Positions 18,945 through 28,138 are shown, counted from the stretch's first letter. The stretch: 64,000 nucleotides of DNA from CAIVAT01 sp037133475 (GCA_037133475.1 JBAXOB010000002.1:148171-212170), one strand, 5' to 3'. Numbers and translations are program-made. The notes: generated by a model not told the origin, from the letters alone.

Positions 18945-19445
18945 TTGAAAACAGTACTTTTTATACTCACCCAGGTTTTCTGGTTATCTGGTTTCTGCCA
19001 GACAGGCACGATCACGGGTGAGGTAACATCCAGGATACATGGCCGGTACGAAGTGCTGCAATTTGCCCTGGTCCGTCTGGAAAATACGAATTTCCACGCC
19101 AATTCCGCCTACGGGGGACGGTACGTGCTTGACAGCATTCCGGCCGGCGATTATGAAATAAGCGCCAGCTATGTGCAGCGTGAAACCATCTATAAACGGG
19201 TTAAAGTTGTCAGTGATTCTGTTATTGATATGAATTTTGAATTTACCTGTCAGTACGACCGTCACGAAAAAGACAGCATCTTCCCGGTATGCTTCAGATC
19301 AGACAGGGTGGTGCGTGTAAAATACGGGATGATGATCGTCCCGTACGGGAATAAGGCGGATACTACCTGTTTTTGGGGAGGCACCGACCAGATTCCTTTA
19401 TGTCATCCCTACTGGTATTGTAAACGGGATAAACTTGAATTTTAA
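18945..19445 (+). CDS. Small secreted carboxypeptidase-regulatory-like protein, TTG start
   Basis: 166 residues. No ATG or GTG precedes the signal peptide in frame; TTG at 18945, six bases after the ygeY stop, gives LKTVLFILTQVFWLSGFCQ, a plausible signal sequence. The mature part begins GTITGEVTSRIHGRYEVLQFALVRLENTN and continues YVLDSIPAGDYEISASYVQRE, the pattern of a CarboxypepD_reg-like beta-sandwich (about 20-95). A short Cys-containing tail (HPYWYCKRDKLEF) follows. A secreted protein sits here between two genes for cytoplasmic purine catabolism, so it may have inserted by chance or be a dedicated surface partner. Start codon choice is moderately certain. Confidence 0.65.
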   Translation: MKTVLFILTQVFWLSGFCQTGTITGEVTSRIHGRYEVLQFALVRLENTNFHANSAYGGRYVLDSIPAGDYEISASYVQRETIYKRVKVVSDSVIDMNFEFTCQYDRHEKDSIFPVCFRSDRVVRVKYGMMIVPYGNKADTTCFWGGTDQIPLCHPYWYCKRDKLEF

Positions 19446-19472
19446 AACAAATCAACTCTATAATTAAACACG

Positions 19473-20654
19473 ATGATGAATGAATTAATGACTAAACCCG
19501 GCAAATCCTCCGCCGGCCTCTTTGGCACCGATTTCCTGTTGACCTGGGAAAAAAGCCTTGAAGAGCTTGGTACAGTTTTGACCGTAGCGGAAGACCTCAA
19601 GATGCTCCGTGACACGAATATCTCACCGCGCTGTTTCGATTCGGGGCTGGCTATTTCGCAGTTCCGCGACAATTCGACCCGCACGCGTTTTTCCTTCGCC
19701 TCTGCCGCCAACCTGCTGGGGCTGGCTGTTCAGGATCTCGATGAAGGAAAATCGCAGATTGCCCATGGCGAAACCGTGCGTGAAACCTCGGCCATGATCT
19801 CCTTTCTCAGCGACATCATCGGCATCCGCGACGACATGTTCCTGGGAGCCGGCAATACCTACATGCGCGAAGTCGGCGCCGCCCTCGACGAGGCTTTCGC
19901 CGATGGCGTACTCCCCCGGCGGCCCGGCATCATCAACCTGCAGTGTGATATTGATCACCCGACCCAATCGATGGCTGATTTGTTGCACCTGAAAACCGTT
20001 TTTGGCTCGCTGGAGGCCTTAAAAGGCAAAAAGATCGCCATGTCCTGGGCCTACTCACCCAGTTATGGCAAACCGCTCTCGGTTCCACAGGGGATCATCG
20101 GGCTTCTGACCCGTTTGGGCATGCAGGTCGACCTCGCCTACCCAGAAGGCTACGGGCTCATTCCCGACGTCGTTGAACTCGCCGGCAACCAGGCAGTCGC
20201 CAGTGGCGGACAGTTCCGTGTGGTCAACACAATGGAGGAGGCATTTTCGGGGGCCGATATCGTCTACCCGAAAAGCTGGGCGCCATTCCATGTCATGCAG
20301 CATCGTACAGTATTGCTGCGGAACAACGATCATGACGGGCTGAAAGGGCTGGAAAAGGAGTGCCTTGCCAACAATGCGAAGTATAAAAACTGGGAATGTA
20401 CGGAAGAAAAAATGGGTCTGACCAAGGAAGGCAAGGCGCTCTATATGCATTGCCTGCCGGCCGATATTTCGGGTGTATCCTGCCGTGAGGGTGAAGTGGC
20501 GGCCACCGTATTTGAACGCTACCGGGTTCCGTTGTATAAACAGGCAGGGTTCAAACCCTACATCATTGCGGCAATGATGCTCACAAACCGGTTTGAGGAT
20601 CCTGCCGGGCTCCTGGGCGCGATGTTATCCGGCGAGAAAAAAAGGGTGCAGTAA
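19473..20654 (+). CDS. ygeW: Knotted carbamoyltransferase YgeW
   Basis: 393 residues. Ornithine/aspartate-transcarbamylase fold enzyme of the YgeW group. The carbamoyl-phosphate loop STRTR is at 68-72 (in FRDNSTRTRFSF), with DIDHPTQSMADLLHL and MHCLPADISG further on. In purine catabolism it is thought to run toward carbamoyl phosphate, phosphorolysing a ureido intermediate and so conserving energy; the substrate is inferred. No carbamate kinase gene is in the window. Its stop is one base away from the stop of the convergent hyuA gene. MMNEL gives two adjacent possible starts. Confidence 0.93.
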   Translation: MMNELMTKPGKSSAGLFGTDFLLTWEKSLEELGTVLTVAEDLKMLRDTNISPRCFDSGLAISQFRDNSTRTRFSFASAANLLGLAVQDLDEGKSQIAHGETVRETSAMISFLSDIIGIRDDMFLGAGNTYMREVGAALDEAFADGVLPRRPGIINLQCDIDHPTQSMADLLHLKTVFGSLEALKGKKIAMSWAYSPSYGKPLSVPQGIIGLLTRLGMQVDLAYPEGYGLIPDVVELAGNQAVASGGQFRVVNTMEEAFSGADIVYPKSWAPFHVMQHRTVLLRNNDHDGLKGLEKECLANNAKYKNWECTEEKMGLTKEGKALYMHCLPADISGVSCREGEVAATVFERYRVPLYKQAGFKPYIIAAMMLTNRFEDPAGLLGAMLSGEKKRVQ

Positions 20655-20655
20655 T

Positions 20656-21999
20656 TCAGCTTTTCAGGTTTTTCGTAATGACCAGCGCACCGCCCTTCAT
20701 CACCATTTCTGCTCCGCCCTGAACGGGGAACCCTTCATAGATCTCCGAATCACAATGGGAAAGATGAGTTTTCGCGGAGATTACTCTCTTTATTCCCGGG
20801 TCCCAGATCACCAGGTCGGCATCATAACCGGGCAGCAGTTTGCCTTTTCGGTCGCCATATCCAAAGATCTCCGCGGGGCGGGTGGATACCAGGCTTACCA
20901 GCCGGCTCATGCTGATCTTATTTGTCAATACACCATAGGTGTAAAGCAATCCCAACCTGTGTTCTACACCCCCTGCACCGTTGGGGATCCGGGTAAAATC
21001 ATGCAACCCGCGATCCTTCTGGCCAACCAGGTTGAAGGGGCAGTGGTCGGTGGCCACCACATCGAAGGTGCCGTCGGACAGCCCTGCCCAAAGCCTCTGC
21101 TGGTCGTCCTTGCCGCGCAGGGGCGGTGAGATGACATAGGGCAAAACATGCAGATCATCGGGCATACCATGCAGGGAATCATCAAGCAGCAGGTATTGGG
21201 GGCAGGTCTCTCCCGAAACCTGTATCCCCTCCTGTTTTGCTTTTGAAATGGCATCTGCCCCCTGCCGCGTCGAGGTGTGCACAATATAGGCCTGGCAGCC
21301 TGTTTTGGCTGACAATTCAATCACCTTCCCGATCGCCCTTATCTCCGCTTCGGGCGGGTGCGACAGGGCATGGAACCGCGCACCGGTCATACCGTCACGC
21401 AGGAACTCCTGCTGCAGGCTGGCAATCATCGCTCCATCCTCACAATGAACCATCACCACGCCTCCGCGCAGGCCCACCACCTGCATCATCTGGCAGAGTT
21501 CCTCCGGGTTGATGCCGATCGATTCGCGATAGGCGAGGTAGGCCTTGAAGGAACGAATCCCCTCCCTCTCCATACAGGTAACAACTTCGGATGCAACCTC
21601 CCTGTTCCATTCGCTGATCCCCACATGCAGGCCATATCCGGCAAGCGATGAGGCCGCTTCGACCCGCCTTGGATATAACGCCTCCGCCAGGGACTGGCCA
21701 CGGCGGGGGGTGACGAAGTCCATGAAAAATGTGGTTCCACCTGACAGGGCGGCGATGCTGCCCGACCTGAAATCGTCGCACGAATTCCCCGCCGGCGTTG
21801 GCAATGCAAAGTGCACATGAGGATCGAACCCTCCCGGCAAAACAAACTTACCAACTGCATCAATGGTCGTGTGTCCGGGGTACAAAGCCGGATCCAACTG
21901 CCCCACAGCTGTAATCAGGCCGTTGTCAACAGCTACATCTGCCCGGCAGTTGGTTTCTGCCGCAACAATGGTTCCGTTCCGGATAAGGTAAGGGGTCAT
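20656..21999 (-). CDS. hyuA: Dihydropyrimidinase / D-hydantoinase-type amidohydrolase
   Basis: 447 residues. Opens cyclic ureides such as hydantoin or dihydropyrimidine rings. All metal-site residues of the family are visible: H61 and H63 (DPHVHFALP), the carboxylated Lys152 (RSFKAYLAYR), H185 (MVHCEDG), H241 (YIVHTST) and D318 (ATDHCPF). The subunit length and motif order match D-hydantoinase. Five bases separate it from ssnA upstream, so the two form an operon. Together with ygeY, ygeW and ygfK this is the HyuA position in the anaerobic purine-degradation cluster. Confidence 0.92.
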   Translation of the reverse strand: MTPYLIRNGTIVAAETNCRADVAVDNGLITAVGQLDPALYPGHTTIDAVGKFVLPGGFDPHVHFALPTPAGNSCDDFRSGSIAALSGGTTFFMDFVTPRRGQSLAEALYPRRVEAASSLAGYGLHVGISEWNREVASEVVTCMEREGIRSFKAYLAYRESIGINPEELCQMMQVVGLRGGVVMVHCEDGAMIASLQQEFLRDGMTGARFHALSHPPEAEIRAIGKVIELSAKTGCQAYIVHTSTRQGADAISKAKQEGIQVSGETCPQYLLLDDSLHGMPDDLHVLPYVISPPLRGKDDQQRLWAGLSDGTFDVVATDHCPFNLVGQKDRGLHDFTRIPNGAGGVEHRLGLLYTYGVLTNKISMSRLVSLVSTRPAEIFGYGDRKGKLLPGYDADLVIWDPGIKRVISAKTHLSHCDSEIYEGFPVQGGAEMVMKGGALVITKNLKS

Positions 22000-22004
22000 G
22001 GGAG

Positions 22005-23276
22005 TTATAAAAGTTTCCAGAGTCTTTCAGCCTGTTCGCGGGCCTCAAGCAGGATTTCTGATTCATCAACGGTAACCACGATGCCTTCGTCAACAATCAG
22101 CCTGCCCTGCGAGATGACATGGGTGATTTGCCTTGCTTCCAGCCCAAAGAGGAAATGCCCGTAAAAGTTATCCTGTTTAAAGGGAGTAGGCGTATCATAG
22201 TCAAAAACGACGAGGTTGTTGTCGCTGTCGCCCGTGAAGCGGTTCGACTGAAGGTAGCGATGTACATTCCTTAACCGTTGATATGCCGTTGTATAATTCA
22301 TTGAATCAAAGTTATGGCCTGCAAAAAAGGCCGAACCGGCACTGCGGATCATGTCGCTGTGCATCCCGTCGGTACCCAGCATAATCCTGGTTCCCAGACC
22401 CTTTGAATTGAAAAAACCGACCCCGTTGTTCAGGTTGCTCTCCATATTCTGAACCACCCAGGCGGGCGATCCTTCAACCAGCCCCCGCTCGTGGTCGTCG
22501 AGGTGGAGACAATGGGCCAGGATGGTGGCGGGGAACTGCAAAACACCCGCATCTGCCAGCCTTCCTATAATACGGGTATTGAAATGCTTCTCGCAATGTT
22601 CTTCATCCGACTGATCTTCCGCCACGTGGATATGGATCCCCGAGCGGGTTTGTGCAGCCAGGTCAACCGCCCGTTTCAGGGTTTGGTCACCGACGGTGAA
22701 GGAGGCGTGCAACCCCACCAGTCCCTGCCGCTGCGCAAGGTATGCAGAGGATTCCGCGAGTCCCTTGGCGGCAATCTCCATCCCGTCGCGGTCGGAAATT
22801 TCAAAGCACAGCAGGTGACCGATGCCCACGGCATCGAATGCCTGTGCGATAATCTCCAGGCTTCCCTCCACCGCAAAGGGCGAGGCATGATGATCGATGA
22901 CGAAGGTAACGCCCCGTTTGGCGCAGGCAATGGCGGTAACCAGCGCGCTGGCCCTGATCATGGCGGGGTCGAGGGCCTTGTCAAGGGCCCACCAGACATA
23001 CCGGAGGATCTCCCGGAAATTGACGGGATTCTTCCCTGGCGCCGGCATCCCGCGTGCCAGGGCTGAGTAGGCATGGTGATGCCCGTTTGCAAAGGACCGG
23101 GTGATGAACCGCCCGGTGCAATCGATGGTTCTGTCAACCCGGTTTCCGGACTGTGCTGCCTGAAGGGGGTCCGGGAAAACGAGGGTGCCGGCTGCACCCG
23201 GTTCCACCAGCACGTCGGCCTGCCTGAATTCCAGCGTTTGCCAGTCGATGAATGTGCCATTCCTGAGTAGTATCAT
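22005..23276 (-). CDS. ssnA: SsnA-family aminohydrolase
   Basis: 423 residues. Amidohydrolase-superfamily enzyme expected to deaminate or open a purine-derived ring. Metal ligands are seen in ANGHHHAYSALARGM (H66 and H68), IHIHVAEDQSDEEHC, LAHCLHLDD and LGTDGMHSD. The length and the long ALARGMPAPGKNPVNF-type insert match SsnA of the selenium/purine cluster. It is first in a two-gene operon with hyuA. A -7 box at 23294-23301 lies just upstream, next to the remnant of an ABC ATPase gene. Confidence 0.9.
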   Translation of the reverse strand: MILLRNGTFIDWQTLEFRQADVLVEPGAAGTLVFPDPLQAAQSGNRVDRTIDCTGRFITRSFANGHHHAYSALARGMPAPGKNPVNFREILRYVWWALDKALDPAMIRASALVTAIACAKRGVTFVIDHHASPFAVEGSLEIIAQAFDAVGIGHLLCFEISDRDGMEIAAKGLAESSAYLAQRQGLVGLHASFTVGDQTLKRAVDLAAQTRSGIHIHVAEDQSDEEHCEKHFNTRIIGRLADAGVLQFPATILAHCLHLDDHERGLVEGSPAWVVQNMESNLNNGVGFFNSKGLGTRIMLGTDGMHSDMIRSAGSAFFAGHNFDSMNYTTAYQRLRNVHRYLQSNRFTGDSDNNLVVFDYDTPTPFKQDNFYGHFLFGLEARQITHVISQGRLIVDEGIVVTVDESEILLEAREQAERLWKLL

Positions 23277-23293
23277 AGCTGTATTAATCGATC

Positions 23294-23301
23294 CAAATGT
23301 A
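23294..23301 (-). promoter_or_regulatory. Promoter -7 box for ssnA-hyuA
   Basis: Minus strand TACATTTG fits TAnnTTTG and lies 17 bases upstream of the ssnA ATG, implying a very short leader. No convincing -33 element. Confidence 0.4.
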
Positions 23302-23308
23302 GTGAGAA

Positions 23309-23772
23309 ATTTAAAACTATTTTTACTCCAACATTACCGGGCGTAAGTACCTGGCGTTATTCAAGGGGCTGCATTTTGAGACCGAAAAATGGAACCGTTT
23401 ATTCCAGCTTCCCCTCGATTCGGTCATTGACCATTATTCCTCCGGGATGAATAAGAAGCTTGCCTTCATGGGCGTACTAAAGCAAAATAAGCCGGTCATG
23501 ATCCCTTTAACGGCCTCGACATTGAAACCTGCAGGATCATCCGCCAGATCCTGTTAATACTGAAAGACCAGGATAAAACCATCATCATCACATCGCATAT
23601 CATCGAAACCCTGACAAACCTCTGCGATCTGATTCATTACCTGCAAATGGGAAAAATATTGTTTACCAAAAATAAAAGTGAGTTTGCAGAGTTCGAAAAA
23701 ACGATCTTTGCATCGACCGAACATAAAAATGAGAATATCATCAACGAACTGACAAACAACATATTAAAGTAG
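23309..23772 (+). pseudogene. Remnant of an ABC transporter ATP-binding protein
   Basis: Frame-wise reading gives NYFYSNITGRKYLALFKGL, a degenerate ABC signature region (DHYSSGMNKKLAFMGVL), then KQNKPVMI. Here the expected LDEP of Walker B is broken by a deletion of about 8 bases near 23500, and the frame shifts. The second part continues FNGLDIETCRIIRQIL, TIIITSHIIETLTNLCD (H-loop) and YLQMGKILFTKNKSEF to a stop at 23770-23772. The N-terminal half with Walker A is absent, and its place is taken by the ssnA promoter region. So this is a decayed ABC-2-type exporter ATPase with at least two disabling changes. Confidence 0.8.
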
Positions 23773-23794
23773 AACGTTTTTTTTGGCAAGAATA

Positions 23795-23831
23795 ACCACA
23801 ATGACACAAAGAATGCACAATGACACAATGG
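23795..23831. repeat. Short intergenic CACAATGACACA repeats
   Basis: ACCACAATGACACAAAG is followed by a second copy of the core (GCACAATGACACAATGG). A degenerate relative (ACCACAATAG, CACAGTAGGGCACAAA) lies at 38657-38692. These look like intergenic repeat debris; no function is visible. Confidence 0.5.
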
Positions 23832-23967
23832 GAAATTTTAATGATGCATCCCAAAAACTGTTGTGCTGTTGTTTATTTACTTTGTGCAAAGGTGGTACAA
23901 GATATATATCGCATCTGTAAAAAAAAACAGGATCAACTAATTATGAATAAACTAAATAAGAATAACC

Positions 23968-24147
23968 ATGGAATTAACCGACCAGATTTTAACCGTAATT
24001 GAGAAAGCCGGTGCCCCGGTGACAGCCGGGCAGATTGTTGAGTTATCGGGAATCGACCGCAAGGAGGTTGACAAGGCGATGAAAAAGCTGAAAACCACCG
24101 GGAGGATCACCTCGCCGAAGAACTGTTACTGGGAAGCTGCCAAATAG
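23968..24147 (+). CDS. Small winged-helix (HTH) protein, 59 residues
   Basis: MELTDQILTVIEKAGAPVTA begins a compact helix-turn-helix: GQIVELSGID, then RKEVDKAMKKLKTTG, then the basic wing ITSPKNCYWEAAK. The fold resembles small MarR/ArsR-like winged helices found as stand-alone proteins in anaerobes. It could bind DNA as a dimer, or modify another regulator. It ends five bases before the stop of the convergent selenium-type xanthine dehydrogenase gene, in the middle of the purine locus, so a local regulatory role is possible but not shown. Confidence 0.75.
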   Translation: MELTDQILTVIEKAGAPVTAGQIVELSGIDRKEVDKAMKKLKTTGRITSPKNCYWEAAK

Positions 24148-24152
24148 CAGGG

Positions 24153-26840
24153 TCATGGCCGGGTTCCCGGTTCCCGTTTCATAGGCAGCCTGGTTCTTCT
24201 GATACCGTCGAACCGGAACAATGCATTGGCTACCGCGGCGGCGGTCGGCACAAGCCCGATTTCGCCGATGCCCTTGGCACCGTAAGGCCCTACGGGGTCG
24301 TGTACCTCCACTCCTATTACCTCGATATCAGGTGTTTCCATGGCTGAAAGCACCCCGCAGTCGGCAAGTTTTGCGCTCACCAGCCTGCTGCCGTCCATGG
24401 GCAGATCTTCGGTAAGGGCGTAGCCCAATCCCATATGGACGGCTCCCTGGATCTGCCCCTCGAAGAGCATCGGGTTCATGATCCTGCCGGCATCGTGCGC
24501 CGCATAAACTTTTTCAACCTCCCCTTTATCATCGAGAACGACCAGCTGGGCAGCATACCCGTAGGAGTAATGGGTGATGATCTTTTCCGCGCTGGTTCCG
24601 GGTTTGGTGGTCCAGTCACAATAATATTTTCCCGGGTAACTCCTCCCGGCCAGCAGCTTCAGAAGCTCCAGTTCTACCGGCTGAACAGGCTGCGCGCCCG
24701 GAGCTGTTCCAGTCTCTCCAGCACCTCCCTGTTTTACCCTGATTTCGTTGATATCCCCTGATAGCGCTGCAGCTGCGTCAATTATGGCATTGCCCAGCAG
24801 TGCGGTGGCCCTCGACGAGGTGGTCATACCGGTTGGCAACGCCGCCAGGGTATCCACAGAAACATCCATCAGCGAAGCGGCAATGCCCGTTTCCTGCTGC
24901 AGCGTCTGGATCGCCATGTTTTGCACTCCCTGTCCCATCTCGGTCCAGCCATGTTCTATGGCAACACGGCCATCGGGACCAATGCTGATCCTGACGTCAC
25001 AAAAATCGGTCATCCCGTTGCCGACACCCGAATTCTTGATGCCACAGGCCAGCCCGGCAAATTTTGCAGCGTAAAAATGATCTTTCAGCGCCAGCAGGCA
25101 GGCTTTGATGCCCACTCCCGCCTCCAGTACCTGGCCGGTGGCGGTCATTTTGCCGTTTTCAAGGGCGTTTGCGAACCTGAACTTCCAGCGGTCAAAGCCG
25201 CCCTTTTCACACAGGTCATCGATGCTGCTTTCAAGGGCAAATGCAACCTGGTTGGCGCCAAACCCGCGCATGGCGCCCGAAGGGATGTTGTTGGTGTATA
25301 CGGTCAGCGATTCAATGTCCACTGCGGGCAGATGGTATCCCCCGCTGGCGTGGCCTGCCACGCGTTCCATCACCTTGGTTCCTACCGATGCGTAGGCGCC
25401 CGTATCGCCGATGGCACGCAGGTGCAGTGCAGTAAGGATACCGTTTTCATCACAGCCCAATGCAATATCCATCCACACCGGGTGACGCTTGGGATGCATC
25501 CTGACCGACTCCTCCCTAGAAAGGGTTAATTTCACGGGGCTTTGCAGCAAGAATGCAAAAAGGGAGACATGCCCCTGCACCGTCATATCTTCCCGCCCGC
25601 CAAAGCCACCCCCGCAGGGTACGAGCGTTACGCGGACCTTTTCTTCGGCCAGCCCCAGCAACGAGGCCACCTGTTGCTGATCAACGTAAATTCCTTGTCC
25701 CTGGCTGTAAAGATGAATCCCATCGTCATCCGGCAATGCCAAGCCGGACTCTGGTTCCAGGAAGGCATGCTCAATCCGCTGGGTTTCATAAATGCCGGAG
25801 GAGATGAAGGCGGAACGGGCCAATAGCTCATCGACGGGATCTCCTCTTTTTACGACGCATTTTTCCAGCAGGTTGGGTCTGCCGGGGTGAACCTGCTCCG
25901 ACCCTTGTTCCAGTGCCCGGTGCATGTCTGAAACAGGCTCCAACACCTCATATTCAATGCGGATCATCGCGGCTGCTTTACGCGCAGTTGCACCATCCAC
26001 CGCCACCACTCCCGCGACAACATCGCCGATATAGCGGGTAATCTCGCCGGGGGCGATCATCAGCGGCCAGTCGCTGATGATCAGGCCGGTAAACCGGTCG
26101 CCGGGGACATCGGATGCCGTAAATATCCTCACAACTCCATCCATCTGCGAGGCCTCGGTGACATTCACGGAGATCACCCTGGCACGGGGATGGTCGCTGA
26201 AGCGCAGTGCCCCGTATAGCATGCCTTCAATTTTCATATCATTGACAAACAGCCGCTTCCCGATGGCTGTTTCAAAAGCCCCGTACTTCGTAAGGGAGTT
26301 CCCGATGCCGCCCTTAAATCCCTCCGTATCATCTGCACCGGCGATATCTTCACAAACGGTTTCATTCGCGGAGGGTGAAGCCTCTCTCAGGTTTTTCAAA
26401 GCTGTTTCGATGGCATCGATAATTTTAACATAGCCGGTACAACGGCAAAGGTTGAGATTGACGGCTTTTTTGATCTGTTCCCGCGTCGGAAACGGATTTT
26501 CAGCAAACAGCACCTTCGTGCGCATGATGAAGCCGGGGGTACAGAACCCGCATTGCACGGCTCCCCTGTCAACATAGGCCTTTGCAATCACATCACGAAC
26601 TTCGGCGGGAATTCCCTCCATGGTGACAACATGCGCTCCCTCCAGGAATTTCATCTTCCGGGTACACGACAACCGTGCCTTTCCGTCGATTTCCACCATG
26701 CAGGCACCACAGGCTGCCTCTCCCGAGCATCCATCCTTGGCCGAGGTAATTCCTTCGGTCTCACGCAGGTATTGCAGCAATGTAAGGTTTTCATCACCCC
26801 GGTATCCGATGCTCCTGTTGTTCAGCGTAAATACAATCAT
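24153..26840 (-). CDS. Selenium-dependent-type xanthine dehydrogenase without FAD domain
   Basis: 895 residues. N-terminal plant-type 2Fe-2S domain (C38, C44, C47 in GCSGEAACGACMV; C59), second 2Fe-2S domain (VQCGFCTPGF, LNLCRCTGY), a linker of about 35 residues, then molybdopterin domains (GGGFGGREDM, SGAMRGFGANQ, GWTEMGQGVQNM, YGAKGIGEIGL). There is no FAD domain, as in the XdhD/Se-dependent XDH group of purine clusters. The 'selenium' refers to labile selenium on the molybdenum site; no selenocysteine codon is involved here. Electrons probably go to another protein; YgfK, encoded upstream on the same strand, is a good candidate. It overlaps the preceding PLP-enzyme gene by four bases (ATGA). 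Confidence 0.9.
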   Translation of the reverse strand: MIVFTLNNRSIGYRGDENLTLLQYLRETEGITSAKDGCSGEAACGACMVEIDGKARLSCTRKMKFLEGAHVVTMEGIPAEVRDVIAKAYVDRGAVQCGFCTPGFIMRTKVLFAENPFPTREQIKKAVNLNLCRCTGYVKIIDAIETALKNLREASPSANETVCEDIAGADDTEGFKGGIGNSLTKYGAFETAIGKRLFVNDMKIEGMLYGALRFSDHPRARVISVNVTEASQMDGVVRIFTASDVPGDRFTGLIISDWPLMIAPGEITRYIGDVVAGVVAVDGATARKAAAMIRIEYEVLEPVSDMHRALEQGSEQVHPGRPNLLEKCVVKRGDPVDELLARSAFISSGIYETQRIEHAFLEPESGLALPDDDGIHLYSQGQGIYVDQQQVASLLGLAEEKVRVTLVPCGGGFGGREDMTVQGHVSLFAFLLQSPVKLTLSREESVRMHPKRHPVWMDIALGCDENGILTALHLRAIGDTGAYASVGTKVMERVAGHASGGYHLPAVDIESLTVYTNNIPSGAMRGFGANQVAFALESSIDDLCEKGGFDRWKFRFANALENGKMTATGQVLEAGVGIKACLLALKDHFYAAKFAGLACGIKNSGVGNGMTDFCDVRISIGPDGRVAIEHGWTEMGQGVQNMAIQTLQQETGIAASLMDVSVDTLAALPTGMTTSSRATALLGNAIIDAAAALSGDINEIRVKQGGAGETGTAPGAQPVQPVELELLKLLAGRSYPGKYYCDWTTKPGTSAEKIITHYSYGYAAQLVVLDDKGEVEKVYAAHDAGRIMNPMLFEGQIQGAVHMGLGYALTEDLPMDGSRLVSAKLADCGVLSAMETPDIEVIGVEVHDPVGPYGAKGIGEIGLVPTAAAVANALFRFDGIRRTRLPMKREPGTRP

Positions 26841-28138
26841 GAGCGGCTGATTTTTTGTTTGTTCAGAAAGTCGTCTACAGCGCGGCGATCTGTTCCGACC
26901 GGCTCCGGTATGGAAATAGATGACTGTACCGCCTCCAGGTCTTTCAGCCCGCTGCCGGTCAGCAACACCACGTTGGAGGATCCTGCCGGGATCAGGCCCA
27001 GCCTGCGGTATTTTTCCATACCGGCATATGCCGCGGCGGCGGCGGGCTCGCAGAAAATTCCTGCCGACCGGGCCACCTGCAGCGAGGCGGCTAATATCTC
27101 CCCATCCGAAACCGCAATGGTCTCCCCGTCATATTTGCTGATATAGCCTGCTGTCATATGAAAACAACGCGGAACATCCACCGATATCGAATCGGCGACG
27201 GTTTTCGATGCAACCGGCACAAAGGGCCGGCCAAGGTTGTCAATCAGGTTGCTGCTTCCTTCCGACTGAACGGCAACCGCGACCGGCATCCTGTCGATGA
27301 TCCCCAGCATTAAAAGGTCTTCAAATCCCTTGCAGACAGCCGAGTAGATGACCCCGTCGCCAACCGGGATGAAGATCCGGTCGGGAACCTGATAACCAAG
27401 CTGTTGATAAAGTTCAAACGCTACTGTTTTCTTTCCTTCGATGGTCAGTGGGTTATAAGCAGTGTTGCGGTTGTACCATCCATGTCTCGCCGTAATCTCC
27501 ACGCTCGTGTCAAAGGCATCGTCGTAGGTTCCTTTGACCGGAACCAGTATGGCTCCATACATCAGGATCTGGGTGAGTTTTGCAAGGGGAGCTGCGGCAG
27601 GCACCACGATGACCGACTCCTGTCCCTGCGATGCGCATATCCCGGCCAGGGAGGAACCAGCATTGCCTGTAGAGGCGGTGATGAGCGTATGGATGTTGTT
27701 TTCGCGGGCCCAGGCGGATACAAGCGCCGATGCCCGGTCCTTGAAGGAAAAGGTGGGATTCTGCGAATCATCCTTTAAAAACAGTTTGAAACCTGCCTTA
27801 CTATTTTCAACCTGCAAATTTCCTGATACGACAGGAGCCTCAGGGGCCCGGCCATCCAACCGGTACAGGGGCGTATTCCCGACCTCCAGCCTGGGCCACG
27901 AATCCATCGCATGCAAAGGCAATAGCGGGAGGAACCGTTCACCCTGAAGCCTGTCGAAAAGGCCTGAAACGGGATGCATGTCCCGCATCTTTTGATATGG
28001 GTAAAGGGTTTTTAAAACTCCCCGTGGCGGGAATCCGGGCTGGTTGGCGGCTCCGCATACCGGGCACAGGTAGATGACCTGGTCGCCCGCGTACTCAGCG
28101 TGGCAATCGACACACGCGAAGTGATACTTATCGGTCAT
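26837..28138 (-). CDS. Threonine-synthase-like PLP enzyme with N-terminal zinc ribbon
   Basis: 433 residues, fold-type II PLP enzyme. Four Cys near the N terminus (C9, C12, C25, C28) form a likely zinc ribbon. The PLP Lys is K133 in SFKDRASALV, and the phosphate loop STGNAGSSLAG matches threonine synthase. Annotation by similarity would be thrC, but its place between xdhD- and ygfK-type genes suggests a role in purine breakdown, for instance ammonia elimination from a diamino-acid intermediate, which YgeX performs elsewhere. That role is inference. It is translationally coupled to the next gene through the ATGA overlap. Confidence 0.82.
   Translation of the reverse strand: MTDKYHFACVDCHAEYAGDQVIYLCPVCGAANQPGFPPRGVLKTLYPYQKMRDMHPVSGLFDRLQGERFLPLLPLHAMDSWPRLEVGNTPLYRLDGRAPEAPVVSGNLQVENSKAGFKLFLKDDSQNPTFSFKDRASALVSAWARENNIHTLITASTGNAGSSLAGICASQGQESVIVVPAAAPLAKLTQILMYGAILVPVKGTYDDAFDTSVEITARHGWYNRNTAYNPLTIEGKKTVAFELYQQLGYQVPDRIFIPVGDGVIYSAVCKGFEDLLMLGIIDRMPVAVAVQSEGSSNLIDNLGRPFVPVASKTVADSISVDVPRCFHMTAGYISKYDGETIAVSDGEILAASLQVARSAGIFCEPAAAAAYAGMEKYRRLGLIPAGSSNVVLLTGSGLKDLEAVQSSISIPEPVGTDRRAVDDFLNKQKISRS

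Noticed and set aside
24153..26840. Possible selenocysteine in the selenium-type xanthine dehydrogenase
   Set aside because: No in-frame TGA interrupts the coding region; in this enzyme class selenium is a labile ligand, not selenocysteine.
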